Source: Setoptus koraiensis
Taxonomy: Eukaryota > Arthropoda
Direction: 5' to 3'
Assembly (NCBI GenBank): GCA_048013815.1
Contig: CM106586.1
Coordinates: 17,484,001 to 17,548,000 of the forward strand
Length of the DNA: 64,000 bases
The notes beneath the pieces were generated by a model. That model had not been told where the DNA came from and searched no databases. It worked only from the letters and a program-made list of their open reading frames with translations. Positions 9,712 to 23,157 of this stretch are shown one piece after another (the stretch's first letter is position 1; each line of letters begins with the position of its first letter). The translations under genes were made by a program, and so were the position numbers.

Positions 9712-10991
9712 CCTAAAAGATTTAAGTGGATTCTAGCAAGCAATAAAAAAATAATGATAATATACTAATAATAATAATATACAAGTTTCGGTGAGTTTGC
9801 GTTTGAGCGATTGACGAAGACAATCACATGTTCTCTATTTACTCTGTTCTTCGTCCATGTGCATTCTGAGGCATTCTTTGGCGTTGGATCGATTCAAGTT
9901 TCGCGCATAACTTTGCACAGAAGAAGTCGCATTCTGGCAACTCAACTTCGAGCGGCTGAACTTCGGCATGGAGAAAGCATCATTCGTTTGGGTATCATGC
10001 GCGTGAGTGTTTACATTGATTGGGCAATTATTGAACTGCCGACACGAGCCCGTGTACAGTTGTGTGCAGCGGAAAGAACACACCTTGTGTTGGATTTTCC
10101 TTCGAAAACAGATTCGTGAGGGAAGAGAAAAATAGCTGAAGCAACAACGGCGAAAGTATTGGGGTATTCTAGGCACTAACACCGATGTAAATAGATATCT
10201 TGCGACATCTATGATTGCCAGATGAACTACTGGTCGAGCTGTCAAGTTTACTAGCTATAATCAGTGTTGAGTTCCATTGAGCATTATATAAAGCTCAACT
10301 AGCGCGATCTTTTGCCGCAATGGGGCGCCGTTATTCACCTCGACTGCCATGGTTAAATCGGGTATCCGGAAGGTCTTTGGTCGCAATTCAAGTGACCACG
10401 AGAGCGCGCCTTTGTATACACCAAAGAGTGGTGATGACTGAAATACAAGGCGCCACTCTGCGCACGAACTCCGCAAACAGCCTCTCGAACTATAATATCC
10501 ACGCATGAATAACGCTTTGCGAGCGTAGTGATCCAGCGTTTCATTCGCTGGACCTCTCGATAGTCGATATTCACACTTCCTCGGGGGCAGCTATAACTAG
10601 CACTATGTCACATCGTACCATGCAGCACAACGGTGCACTGTGGCACAACATGAGCACAGTATAGCAGAAGCTTCTATATGGCCGTTGCAAGCGAATTCAT
10701 TCTTCTTTGGTGGAGCGCAAGGGGCGAGATTATGCAAAACCTTGCGCACCCTCGTGAGAGCCCCAATAGAATGCTCAGCTAAAAATCTAGCAAGCATATC
10801 TGCAGTTGGAAGTTCTATCACTTTTCAATAGCTATATCGTCATGATCGCCACCTCTCACCGAGTCAATTGTCCCACATTTACCGTTACTAACTTGCCCAG
10901 AGCTTCTATGTAGCCCGAATAGGGAGTTGGTTGGATGCATTATGCATATATATGCAAACCGTGTATACGCACACAAACACACACACTCACA

Positions 10992-11081
<90 letters not shown>

Positions 11082-11638
11082 CAAGTTATTATTTTATATT
11101 ATGCTATTCGTGAACATTTATATACGAGTCGATGATGCTTACCTGTATTGATGTCGGAATCATATATTAACTGTCCAGCGAACAGACATTAAACACCATG
11201 CAAAATGAAACCAATCAATCGATCAGCCAATGGCCAGGGATAATTACATATATTGCTTCGTTTTCCAGACCATCTACATCGACTGGCATTCGCTAATTCA
11301 AGTAGACGTAGCAAACCACGAAAATATCTTATTGGTGCCTTCCATATTGGAAGAAGACACTTCACATTACGGCAATAACAACAGCAGACATTTCTCATGG
11401 CTTACCTAGCAATAACAACAACTTAATTATTGCTAAATACATCGCTTCAGATCAATAGTAGGTCAAATTGATTCCAGTAGACTATTGAATATCTTGGTCG
11501 GCAGCCCGTAATTATATTCATATTGCATCATATAATGTTTGCTAAACTACAATACTCCAATGATCATCATAAATATTTGAATTGTCAACAACATTATCAT
11601 TATCAATTGAGCATTAATAGTAGTACTCTGTTGTTGAG
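9712..11638. other. Non-coding spacer between DHX16 and the RhoGAP gene
   Basis: The first 200 bases are the DHX16 upstream region shared with block B. From 10009 to 10084 a gapless, diverged match to 51855-51930 can be read. A TATATAAAG-like string sits near 10288, with no gene after it. A long CA repeat covers 10968-11079. Reading frames on both strands are short and without recognisable domains. Upstream exons of the RhoGAP gene could hide after 11100, but I see none. Confidence 0.55.
10968..11079. repeat. (CA)n microsatellite
   Basis: More than 100 bases of nearly pure CA dinucleotide with a few T interruptions at its left end. It produces false HTHT and VCVC reading frames on both strands. 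Confidence 0.97.
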
Positions 11639-14383
11639 ATGTCACAAAATGAAATCAGAGATACTTCGTCAAAAACTTGCCCTAATCTAAATAAAGATGA
11701 TGAGAGTGAAGAAAATGAAGAGGAACAGCTCACTCACGAGTATATGGAATCTTATCTAGACAAGGCACAAAAAGACATACAAAGGCTCATAGAAAGATCC
11801 TCCTCAGGCGCCACTAATAGTAGTAGTTCAAGTAGTAGTAGTAGTAGTAGTATTATTAATAGGCAACAATTAAATAAAATCAATGAGTTACCCAACAGCT
11901 TCGGCAATCACAATGATGAAGATAGTGAGACAGGTGGTGAATCAATGTGGTCTTCCACTCGTGAACAACTAAGGGATCCTCCAATCAAAGAGCAATCTAT
12001 ATATACAACAACGACAACAGCATCATTGTTGAACGATTCCCCAGACACCATTCCAGCTTCCAATAAGCTTAACAAGGGTATCAAAGAGCCGAGTCGCTAT
12101 GCGACAACATCGCCCACATTTGATAATGGCAATATTATCAGACCTTCAAGTAGACGTACCAGTTTCAATAAATTAGCCTCAGGAAGTAAACTGCTGAGTG
12201 ATAGTAGAGACGAGCTTTATTATGAACACCCAATAATTAAATCTAGCTCGCCCACGGATACTTGTTCTAGTAAAATCTCCACTAAGCGTCATTATAATAG
12301 ACTACAGTCACCAATAGGCGGTACATCGTCGTCATCCAATGTCAGTGCAGCTTCAAATAAATTTAATGAAGGTGAGATTCTATCCAGAAGATTACAATCA
12401 TCGCCCGTCAGGTTAAATCCGGTTATGACTCAGCAACAACAACAGAAACATATAACTCATGGTAAATTAAATAGTCAAAAATATGATTCTGCTGCAGCTA
12501 GACGAGCGTCTCTAGGAACTAACACAGTGACTGATCAATTGACATCTGGTGCAATCAACAAATCTAAGGAATCTCTATCAGGTTTGCCGTCATTAGATTT
12601 TGATAAACTCAGGTTAAGCGGTAGTGATCTACACATAGCAAAATCCACGGCCTCTTCCAATCGTGTTAGCTCCAAGTCTGGTCAACCTATTTTATCCAGG
12701 ACATCGATTGGACAGTTCGCTAATCTAATATCGGGTTCAAATCAATCCAGTTCCTCAAGCACTATTAGCAAAGCAAATTTTTCATCTGCTTCAAACAAAA
12801 GTTCCCCTCTCAGAAGTCTGTCACCGGCTTCATCGGGATCTGGTTTCTTTGGTTTCGGACGCTCTTTTTTATCATTTGACAGTGGACACAAGAATGACAA
12901 CAACAATGGTTCTAGCGTAAATTTAAATGACAGACCCGCATCGATTGGCGATCAAAGTAGCAAAAAATATTCAGCCTATGCTTCCATAAAGGCTAGACGA
13001 TCAATTGCCTCACCTCTTGTATTTTCGACATCAATAGGAGGAATATTCTCAGGGAATAAACATTTTCAACAGCAATCATCGTTGAATTCAGCATCCTCTT
13101 CAAATGCGTCCCTCTCGGTTGATTCCATTCCTAATATTGTGGCCAAGCAACAAGATCTACTTCCAGAACAATCGACTTCAACTATAACTGCCTTAGTCAC
13201 AGCGGCAGTTGGCAGTAGGAATAGTTTTTATGAAAATGTTGATTACTACTCTTCAGTGTCGACAGATAGGAATATGGATAACTTAAATGAGTATGTTCAC
13301 CTGATTTGTTGAACTCCGACCAAAAACCTATATATGCTCACATATTCGAATCTAATTAAATTTGATTTTTTGTTTTATTTATCTCAATCTAGGTGTGATA
13401 TCAAAGGACTCAAAGCCGAATCTGGTGCTCATGGCCGTTCTATGTCCATAAGCAACGATGATGCCAGCTCTAGGTGGCCCTCTCAAAACGACAGAGCTAA
13501 ACTGCAACAATCCTGCACCGAGAGCAAACTCCATATATCTACTAAAGGTCATCTAGTCCCATTATTTGGTTGTGATATCAACTCGATTGAACTTCTGACA
13601 AAAGTCGGATTGACTCTACCACCTGTCGTTGATTCAGCAATGCAGCATATATTAACCAATGGTATAAACTCTGTCGGCATCTTCAGGAAGTCTGGAGTAA
13701 AATCTAGGATAATGAATTTGAGACAAAGGATTGAAGCTAATCAAGGGTTAAAATTTGAAAATTTAGAGCAAACAGAATTTTCTATCTACGATGTCGCTGA
13801 TTTAATCAAAATGTGGTTTCGAGAACTTAAACCTAGTCCCATATTAACAAGAGAGCTCATTAGGCTGATATCCTCAAACATTGCCTTGATTAAGAGCCAA
13901 AAGCAAATCAATTCTTCTTTCAGTGAAGCGTCTACATGCAATACATCATCATCTTCCTCGTCATTGTTATCGTCATTACCACCCTCTTCAACTTGCAAGC
14001 AATCTTTTAATTTGAGAAATCATTATAGCGACCTTAGTCAACGCATAAACGGGCTAATCACCTCAACTCATCGGGCCATACTTATTCGAGTGCTGAAATT
14101 CTTTTCAAGGATTTCATCCAAGTGCGAAACCAATCAAATGACTGCTCAGAATCTCGCCATTTGTCTGACGCCTTCTTTGTGCTATACAGAAGCTGACCAG
14201 CAATCTATATTGATGGCACAAAAGGCGTTAGAATATTGTATTAATAATTACGAGAGTCTGTTCATGATTAAGCCAGCTATCTATAGCAATCAAAGAAGTA
14301 ACAGTCTCATTGATAGCAGCTTGGCCGCCAGAAATGCAGAAACAGTGTTAGAAATGCCCAACGCACAACCAAAGGTGGATTAG
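11639..14383 (+). CDS. DLC-type RhoGAP protein, two exons
   Basis: Likely a GTPase-activating protein for Rho. CDS join(11639..13290, 13393..14383), 880 residues; the 102-base intron has donor A|GTATGT and acceptor CTAG|G, and the frame is kept. Residues 1-600 are disordered and rich in S, N and T, with basophilic-kinase-like sites such as RRTSF and RRASL. The RhoGAP domain covers about 605-830. The arginine finger is R649 in VGIFRKSGVKSR, and FSIYDVADLIKMWFRELKPS and NQMTAQNLAICLTPSL are typical of the DLC1 / crossveinless-c group. A serine-rich insert interrupts the domain near residues 725-755. The usual C-terminal START domain and N-terminal SAM domain are not present in these exons. Extra upstream exons cannot be excluded. 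Confidence 0.85.
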
Positions 14384-16559
14384 CACGAAAAAACCAAAAC
14401 TAAGATTAGGCAAATTAAGTAGATAATATTATTATTAATTATTTATATTCATTATCTGGACAGATAGATTAATGAAATTCCAGTGATCATCGTCATCTCT
14501 CGTACACATTAATGACACAATCATATTTAACTAATTAGAATCTGAAGATTGCACGAAAAATAGTAGCTGTTATGGTTTATTGCACTATAACTCAATTCAT
14601 TATTATTATAATATGCATCATCAAAATAGATTCCATATCAAAATTTTACGTGTATGTTATCATTATTAACACATTCCGCGAACCTACTGGAGTTCTAGTC
14701 GTAGTGATACAAACTTTTTTTTTAACTAACAATATACGAGTAATATTTAACATATTAACATCATAGGGTTAGAAAAACTAGCGTTATTGACCTGATCTAC
14801 AAAATGTTAGAGACTGATCAACACTTTCCAAGATTCTTTCAAAAGAGTAGCTACATCACCAGTAGTGCACTACCCACAATCCTTTATTTTAACTTGGTCT
14901 CTCATATACCGGTATCAGTAGACTGGTTATGAAACATTATCATCAGTTTAATAGCCGGTGATGATAATTTTTACACAATCAACATATTAAATCATAGAAC
15001 GGAGAACTGCTTGCTGACATGTCCGACTAGGGGGATATCAAAACAATTGATTGTAGTACCAATAAGAAAAAGTACTGATTATATGCATCAGTATCTATAG
15101 TTATTATGAATATATCGACAAACTATACGATTTCATATTTATCTACGAGAAGATTTATATTGTTTTGTAGCATTCAACTTGACAAACAACTCCAGCCTTT
15201 GTTTTAGTAGCATCATGATGACGTCAACTTGATCACTAGGTGACAAAATGTGAGCCGGAAGTAATCCACTCTTATCTTAGTCTAGAGATTTGTCGTAAGG
15301 TGTTCACTCGTGCAATCCTTCTAAGATCAGATACCTTGAACTTTATTGTTTCGGTTGTTCAGGGTGAAAAATGTTCACTAGTTACATTGGTTCCGTCATA
15401 TGCGAATAGTTTCTTCCCGGCGTCCACATGTGCTACTTCGCATTCAATGAAAGAACTAAAATTCTTTTCTCACTAAGAAGTAATTTTTTCATAGCAGAGA
15501 GATAGATCTCGTGTGACAATGATGGATGATTAACTTGTATATTGTCATCAAAGGAATGTTGACAACATACAGTCAAAATGGATATAATATTAATCGTTGC
15601 AAAAGATTCGTTGTCGCAACCCCTGTGACCAAGCAACAACAAACATAGGGAACCCCGTTTGTTTGCTGTTGATAACAAAAGAAACTTCAGTTCAATGTTA
15701 GCGCATCAATACCCTGTAAGACTAATCTGAATATTTTGAATAAATAACTGATGTCTGTTAGGTACTAGCCAATTCGACATGCCTTGTTATCCAAAAGGTC
15801 CCCGCTCTTTGTCTTCTCATCATACAGAGGCTCCGAAAGTGAGCGCTAAACAAAAGCCATCCTAATCTATACTGTTGTGCGACTATGAATTTGTTATACT
15901 TCATGTTTTAATGGTCTTAATTTGCAGTGAAGCCTAGCATGAATCTGTCTGTATTTTTCTGCTTGTGACTCTCGGCAGCCGTTCTATCTATCTCGCGGCT
16001 GTTGTCTCACTTCCTCTACTGTCGCTATGTTTGCTGCATTATTACATAACGCAACTATAATTCAAGTATAATGAGGAGTTGTTTGAACTATTCATGTCTT
16101 GCGTCCTTTATTCTAGTGTAAAAATGCCGCCTAATTAAGTTGGTTCGATGAGATATGTCATTATATTAGCGAGTAAGGTACTTAGCTCGTCTAGGATCTC
16201 TCTTCGCTCTTCTTTCATTGCTCACTGCTCATCATCATGGTTCTAACCATCCGTGATTGAGAAGCTTAAAACTTAATCCATGTAACATGAATTGTTTGTG
16301 TGAATTGAAGTGTTTTAAAGTCACACAAACAGCTTGTCTTGTCGTTGCTCTTCTTCTATTCTTCTCTTGGTAGTGGCTAATCGGCGAATGCTGAAGAAAC
16401 TCAAACTAGCTAAATGGTGTTGAAAGCTGGTTGATCACTTTCGGGGACGATGCCTCTGCTATTTCGAAGAAGCTCTTCTTCTCCTCCATTAGATTATGTG
16501 ACAACAATCTGTAATTTTAAAGTATTTTAAGCAACGACTAAACAAAGTAGTGGATAGCC
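14384..16559. other. AT-rich non-coding stretch after the RhoGAP gene
   Basis: No gene is supported. Reading frames on both strands are under 85 codons and lack domain character. The 5' part is probably the RhoGAP 3' UTR, although no AATAAA is close to the stop. Base composition is AT-rich without strong repeats. Confidence 0.5.
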
Positions 16560-16654
16560 ACACACACACACACACACACACATTTGGGCGAGCAAAGACA
16601 ATTAGCAACTAGCTGGAGTCATGGAGACAGCGAGAGCGAGATGGATATATATAA

Positions 16655-16700
<46 letters not shown>

Positions 16701-17499
16701 AGTGATTTCGGTGATTTCAAAGAAAAGTGAAATGGAATGGCGCTCGAGCGTCTCTAGACAAACAATCTCATTTAAAATATTAGAAGCGAGCGAGCTGGCA
16801 AACAGTAACAATAATAATTAATAATGTGTCCCATGCGAACAGCAGTATTTATTTATACGTATATATCTATCTGTCTATGTATCGAGCCAGCGCAACGATA
16901 CGCGACATCATCTATTTGACAGGCAACAACATTATCACCAGTTGGCGAGTCTCACTTATTTTATCGCCACCACAACCACATTGGAAGATTGATGACTGTA
17001 TTATAATTGTAATTATTATTATTATTACTGCTGTATAATGCTATAGCTGCAGTATACTGTTTATCTATATAGCATTATACAGCAGCAGCAGCATATATAC
17101 AGAGACGGCGGCAAATATCCGATCTCTTGCGCTGCTCATTTGCAGCCAGTGAGAGTCTAGTGAGAGAAAGCGATTGCGCAATATGGCCGCTGTTATCCGC
17201 AAGACTCTATGATTTTATGTATGTTTATGCCTGAAGTAGCGCCGAGCTGACGCTGTTATGTAATCGAGCGCGATGAAATAATAGTGAGCCAACAATGTTT
17301 GACGTATCAAACACACATTGAATATATTAGAGACTATAATATATTGTGTTTTTGTTGTTTGTGCCTTATTAGACACACAGATTATGCCGCATGTATACAC
17401 AGGCAAGATTGGCTTGTCGAGCGTGTGCTCTATTTATCCACGGTATCGCACACACCGAGAGAGAGAGTTACAATCATGATAATGATGATGAGATTTGGC

Positions 17500-17551
<52 letters not shown>
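16560..17551. repeat. Microsatellite cluster: CA, TA/GA and GA tracts
   Basis: Simple tracts lie at 16560-16582 (CA), 16645-16700 (TA changing into GA) and 17505-17551 (GA). A long perfect-stem hairpin lies between them at 17028-17085. No gene is seen. Confidence 0.9.
17028..17085. other. Hairpin with 18-bp perfect arms
   Basis: The left arm CTGCTGTATAATGCTATA (17028-17045) is exactly complementary to the right arm at 17068-17085, with a 22-base loop. The arm and loop lengths resemble a small RNA precursor or a cruciform site. No transcript evidence is available, and the right arm runs into an AGC repeat. Confidence 0.75.
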
Positions 17552-17553
<2 letters not shown>

Positions 17554-18594
17554 AGTGACAAGAATTGGAGCACTTCACTCATTTAGGACCGCTACCAGTG
17601 GCGGCGCAACAATAATAATAGTAATAATAATCATAATAGCTGGTATAGTCTGAGCATAATAGCTAATTGTGAGAATCACACACAACAAATTAATTATGAT
17701 AGCAGCCGATAGCGGTTGGCTCACAATGTCACTGGCACATCGAGTAGACAAAGTAAGTTGTTGCTGTTGTCATTAATATGCGATTGAATGTATAACGACA
17801 TTGTCTCTCCCCGCTAATAACTGGCACTGGCTGGCGCTTGTTATATAGTGTATCATGACTGTCATGGCGAAGGATTCGCAATCAATATGCCGCAAAAGTC
17901 AGCACACACACACACACAAATCTAATCGTGAGATGGCGCCATATTGAGATAATGATGAAACCATTTGATCTTATCAAGATCGAACGCATCATGGTGACAC
18001 GAAACGAAGCGCTGTGATTGCCTAACTGAGCGTACTGCTGTGTCGCCGTTGTGGTGGCACCAAGATTGTTGTGGTTGTATCGAGATTGTTGTCGTTGCTC
18101 GAATCTCGTTTGTTTCTCACCATTTCTTGGGAGCTCTTGTGAGTGAGGCGCTTGGGGTCTGCGTGCCTTTTTGACAGTGCGTTATCTATGTGGCATCACT
18201 GGCCTGTTTACTGGGGACGCCCAGTCGCCGCATTCTCTAATTTGCATGCTCGTATCACACGGATAATTGTTGTGTGTGTGTGTGACAAGAACGAGTAGAC
18301 AATAATTAGTCGAGAAAAGAAACAACAATTGCAGCATAAATAGCCCAAATCAAACAGATGAAGCGGCGAATCTTTATCTAGTTTATCTAGCCCAACGATC
18401 TCTCGACCGATCTCGTCTCATTATGACGCTCAATAATGGCTTGCAATGGCACACAATGATTACGACAATATTGGGACATGACAACAGGGCTAATTCCAAC
18501 TGAGCGCTGTCTATACACGCAGCAAAATTATCATGTAATTATCGTCAAGTTGTGTGAAACAGATTGTTGTCACCCGACGGCCGACCGCCAGTTG

Positions 18595-18731
18595 TTGGGC
18601 CATTGGGCCGTCGGGCCGTTGGGCCGTTGGGCGGTTGGGCCGTTGGGCCGTTGGGCCGTTGGGCCGTTGGGCCGTTGGGCCGTTGGGCCGTTGGGCCGTT
18701 GGGCCGTTGGGCCGTTGGGCCGTCGGGCCGG
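18595..18731. repeat. 8-bp minisatellite TTGGGCCG, about 17 copies
   Basis: The octamer TTGGGCCG repeats with a few single-base changes. Because 8 is not a multiple of 3 and the unit has no stop in any phase, all six frames stay open, giving false peptides such as GPLGRWAV repeats. Confidence 0.95.
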
Positions 18732-19375
18732 TCGCTGGTCACAGCAGCACGACCATCCATCGGCGATGAATAACAACTGGCCGCGCGCAACGGTTCAGTT
18801 GATATTAGTGGTGGAATTAATTAATTGTCGCGCTATCTGCAGCCATAATCTTTGTCAAACGAGCACAGACGAACAACACAAAACAATTAAACAACAACAA
18901 TGACATGAGCGCGACAAACAACAACAACAATTGCTTGCAAAATCCTACAGAATCTCGCAAAATCTTGCACAGTTGTTAAAGTGGCAAGCGGCTTGAGTGA
19001 CGCAAGTCGGCGCACAAACTGCACAAGTGCGGCCCTGATTACATCGACAAACAACAAGTATTGTCACATATGCAAATTAAACGAGCAGCGCCGGCGGCAG
19101 ATTAGCAACGAGCTGTCTTGTGACAGCGCCATTTGCATTTGTTGTGAATCCCAACGACGCTCTCATTAGATCCCATTTATTTATTCAACCAGCCAGCGCC
19201 ACTAACAGCAATTGCGACCGGCCACAATGGCCGCTCACAAGTTGCGACTGGCAACTTGTGATGACAAAGAGATTTATCTCGGTGCGTCCATCGCGCCAAC
19301 AACAACAATATTGCAAAAAATAAATTTGCAAAATCCGACCAAAATTATCTCTCACTCGCTGGCTTTGATTTTGCC

Positions 19376-19463
19376 GCTGACCGGCGGCCCACTGGCCAAA
19401 CGGCTGACCGGCGGCCCACTGGCCAAACGGCTGACCGGCGGCCCACTGGCCAAACGGCTGACC
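19376..19463. repeat. 27-bp tandem repeat, three identical copies
   Basis: Three identical units occupy 19376-19402, 19403-19429 and 19430-19456, followed by a 7-base partial copy. Each unit contains GACCGGCGGCCCACTGGCC. The 27-base length gives an in-frame open peptide repeat, but there is no gene context. Confidence 0.95.
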
Positions 19464-20705
19464 AGTGGCCGAAACCGGACCCATCAATCACGGCCGCGCA
19501 GCGATATGGGCCGGTTCACGTCTCATTAGAGCTGGCGGCATCCCATTGAATGGCGACTGAAATTAACTCTCTAATAGAGACTAACCTATTGCGACAATAT
19601 TGTGGTGTGATGGCGAAATTTGAAATTTGCATTAATGTCCGGCCAAACGTTAATTTGAGCTTCGCCTCAGTCAATTCGAAACCAATTTGGCCAAATCGAG
19701 CAAGCATGTATTGACCACACTAGCCCGTATTGGCCGTATCGTGCAAATTGGCCGACCAGAGTGGTCATCTATATGTGTCGCCAGGCCAGCACAGCCGGCG
19801 TGCCTATACTCGCGAATTGCTTGTCAGTATGGCATTCGCTGGTCAGTGCAGTGTGGCGTATTGCGTAATTATATTATATTGTGCATTATATTACATTATG
19901 TTGTATTGACCAATGATCGCTATTTGCGCGGCCATTGTTGTCATTGTTGGCCAGCGTGATTGTGTGGCCGAACAATCACGCCGGCCAATCGCTTGCCGTG
20001 CGCGCTCGCCAGTATTTATAGCGAGCCAGTTTACCTGGCCAGTTGTTGTTGTTGTTGTTGTTGTTGTTGTTGCTGGTGCTGTTGCTGTTGCTGTATCAAT
20101 GATACAGCATCATTCGGCCAGATCATTGAGCTCAATTATTGCGCAACAATCAATCGATTGTTGCTTAGGTCATCGATTGTCTCTGGCTCTTTGTTGTTTG
20201 TCGAAATGTGGCTGTGATATTTGATTGAATCACATTGATCACATCACACAGACCCAAATCGATGTCTATTATTATCGACACAATAACGCATTTATTGCGC
20301 TGCCAAATGGCCGTTGATGCAAATGCAATTGGCCGGCACTTGTCCGACATTGTCGTGTGTGATCGCACTGATCGACTGCAGTGATAGATCGAGCCAGCCT
20401 ATATCGAGTGGATATTATCGAGATATCGAGACAAGTGGCAGTTTGTATTGTTGTTGTCGTTGTTGCTGTTGCTGTTGCTGCTGCTGCTGCTGTTGCTGTT
20501 ATTGTTATTGGATTGGGCAGAGTGGTTGGCATCGATGTGAGTCGATCAGCGCCGACAGGCCAATACCGGCGAGCGCTGTCTAATGAAGCATCGGAACGGA
20601 CGATTAAATTAGTTATGCATGCCAGCGGGCGCGTATCACTGCCAGCGCATGATACTATATTGTGCCATTGACCACCTACCGAGCAGCCAACAACCGACGG
20701 CGCAG

Positions 20706-20804
20706 CAACGACAACGACAATAACGACAACAGCGACAACGACGACAACGACGACAACGACGACAACGACGACAACGACGACAACGACGACAACAATAACA
20801 ACAA
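20706..20804. repeat. (GACGACAAC)n minisatellite
   Basis: A 9-base unit GACGACAAC repeats about seven times, flanked by looser ACGACA copies. On the minus strand it reads as a valine run, which explains the 186-codon open frame there. Confidence 0.9.
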
Positions 20805-21183
20805 TGGCGCAATCACTGATCAGTGGACGCATCTATAATTGCTGTGCGATGGTGTGAACAACCATTGGTGTCATTTCAATTGCAACAGTGACATTAGACA
20901 ATTGCCAGCCAATTCGGTCGGTCAGTGTTATGTAACTCGCTTGTCACTGGCTCTCACTGGCTACAAACTGGCCGCATTGTGCAAATTGTGTGCCTATTCG
21001 AGCCGATAAGTCGCCATCAATGGCGCACAGTGGTCGTGACAGCGCCACTTGCGACACACAATCACGACGACAACACAGTTCGTGTGTGTGTGCTCTACTA
21101 TTACGCAACCACTCACCTGTAATTGTGTTGCGCAACCATTTTGCCTAATGTGTGTGATCTGTCTGCGTCGTTGTCTCGGGCAG

Positions 21184-21218
<35 letters not shown>

Positions 21219-21515
21219 CGGCCATGTTGCATAATGATGGCACTCATCAAATTAGCGCCAGTTTAGCGCCACCGGCGGGCCGCCTAGCCTGCGCTGCGGT
21301 TGTTTGGACTGGGCCGATCGCATGCACAGGCCGCCGGTACAGTTATTTTCGGGCCGGCCCGTGGCCGCTCGACCGCTGACAGCGGACAGCTGGATCGGGC
21401 CGGCCGAGCGATGCGAGCCAGGCGCTGATGCGAGCCGGCAGCAGCAGCACAAACGTTGCCCCTCCCTGCCCCGTTTGGCCGTCTATCTGGGCGCTCGAGC
21501 GGCCAGCCTTGGGGT

Positions 21516-21580
21516 ACTTGACGACGGTTGGGCAATTGACGACGGTCGGGTAATTGACGACGGTCGGGTAATTGACGACG
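21516..21580. repeat. 18-bp tandem repeat, about 3.5 copies
   Basis: The unit TTGACGACGGTCGGGTAA repeats with small changes and is followed by GGACCAGACTGG. Confidence 0.85.
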
Positions 21581-23157
21581 GGACCAGACTGGCAATTGAC
21601 ATTGATCTGATTGACTGGCCACCACCCAAGCGTCGGGCCACAATCGGCGCCACCAGACGCATATTCATATGTGAACTTCCTCGTTGTTTGGTGTGAGTGT
21701 GAGCGGCAAATTATTGGAGCCAGTAGCCGGACGATAATGGATAATAATAGAATCGCATCACTTGACGACGATTGTTGCATTGTTTTGCTGCTGCTGCTGC
21801 TGCCGTTGTCGCCGCTGTTGTTGGTGTCGCTGTCGTCGCGGTTGTTGCTGTTGTTGTTGTTGTGCAAATCAAGCAACTGACAGATAGACAGACATAACAG
21901 ACTGACTGGCTGGCCATCACAAACACAAAGTGACAGGCCACATATAGGCAGGCTGGCTGGCTGGCTGGTCACCTGATTTGGTTGAATTGGCCGAATTGGT
22001 GGAAATTGGCCGAGTCGGCCACAAATTGAATTGGGCGCAAGGTGGTGGTGGTGTGCCATTGTTGTTAGTAGTGGCTGCTGGTGTGATAATAGCGGCCATC
22101 GTGACAACAAACATGACACAAACATGGCGTAAACATGGGTGCCACAATTGTGTCGCACTTGGTTGCCTCTGTCAGCTAAATGTCCACTTTTGGCCGCACT
22201 GATACTGGCTGATATTGGCCGGTGTATCGTTGTGTTGGTTGGCATATTTAGTTGTTGTTGTCGCTGCTGTTGAATGTGTCTCATTGGACACGCGCTACTT
22301 TTAACTGACCACTGTCGTTGAAGAATCCAACAAGTTGTAACAAGCAGCAACAGCAGCAGCAGCGAGCAAAGAATGGATTATCGCCGATTCGATTAGGCAC
22401 ACTGCAATATACGTTGCATTTTATATTATATATATTTTATATTGTATATATTTTATATTAGGGCCGCGCATATTGGGCATGAGAAGGCACGGACACAAAA
22501 CATGAAATAATAAGCTGTTGTTTGTTGACTGGTGGCCAGTTGCAGCGCCTCTGCCCGGCGATCAGGCAAACGATACACTCTGATGGACACACACGCCAAA
22601 TAGGCCATTATGGCCACGGACAGCAGCACCAACAGCAACAACATCGGCAACAACAACAGCGCCAGCAACGCCAACAGCAGCAGCGGCAACAAGTGGTAGT
22701 TGGCGGGGTGGTCTCATTTAGTTGGGCGCCCAACGCTGGCAATTATATCACGATTTTGACAATTGACGATGAAAAGTTCAAGTTGCTGATGTACAGCAAT
22801 GTTGTTACTAGTAATAGCGCATCGATTGGTGTGAGAACACACACATTGCAACATGACAGGTGAGACAGGCAGCCCGTAAATATAAATGTATATATATTTG
22901 CAGCGAGGCGAGCGGCAAAAAAAGTGAACAAAACTTGACACAACATCTCTCCACAATGGCGCTCTAATCAGAGGTTGTCTTGCCATCAATTATGTTGGCT
23001 CGAGTGCCACTCATTTCAATACGGCCTCCGCTGTCTGTGCGGCCGCTGTCGTATGAGATACAATGCAATTTGCAAGCAAATTTGGCAAGTTTGTATGACA
23101 GAGGCGCACAAAAAAAGGTGAAGATTACCACTTAGAGATAGGCTCGCATACGGTGCA

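Noticed and set aside
9835-10506. Frames of 80-136 codons and a TATATAAAG string, considered as a gene or a solo LTR
   Set aside because: No domain, no terminal repeats or target duplication, and no second copy recognised in the window.
10968-11079. Regular repeat array considered as CRISPR-like
   Set aside because: It is a plain CA dinucleotide tract; no spaced repeats, and the genome is eukaryotic.
18478-18903. Several overlapping frames encoding GPLGRWAV-type repeats
   Set aside because: All derive from the TTGGGCCG octamer, which has no stop in any frame.
20272-20832. 186-codon minus-strand frame with a valine run
   Set aside because: It is the reverse reading of the GACGACAAC repeat and its flanks, with no protein character.
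21343-22350. 335-codon open frame on the minus strand
   Set aside because: GC-rich and repeat-rich DNA with few stops; composition changes along the frame, it crosses the 18-bp tandem repeat, and no domain or splice context is visible.
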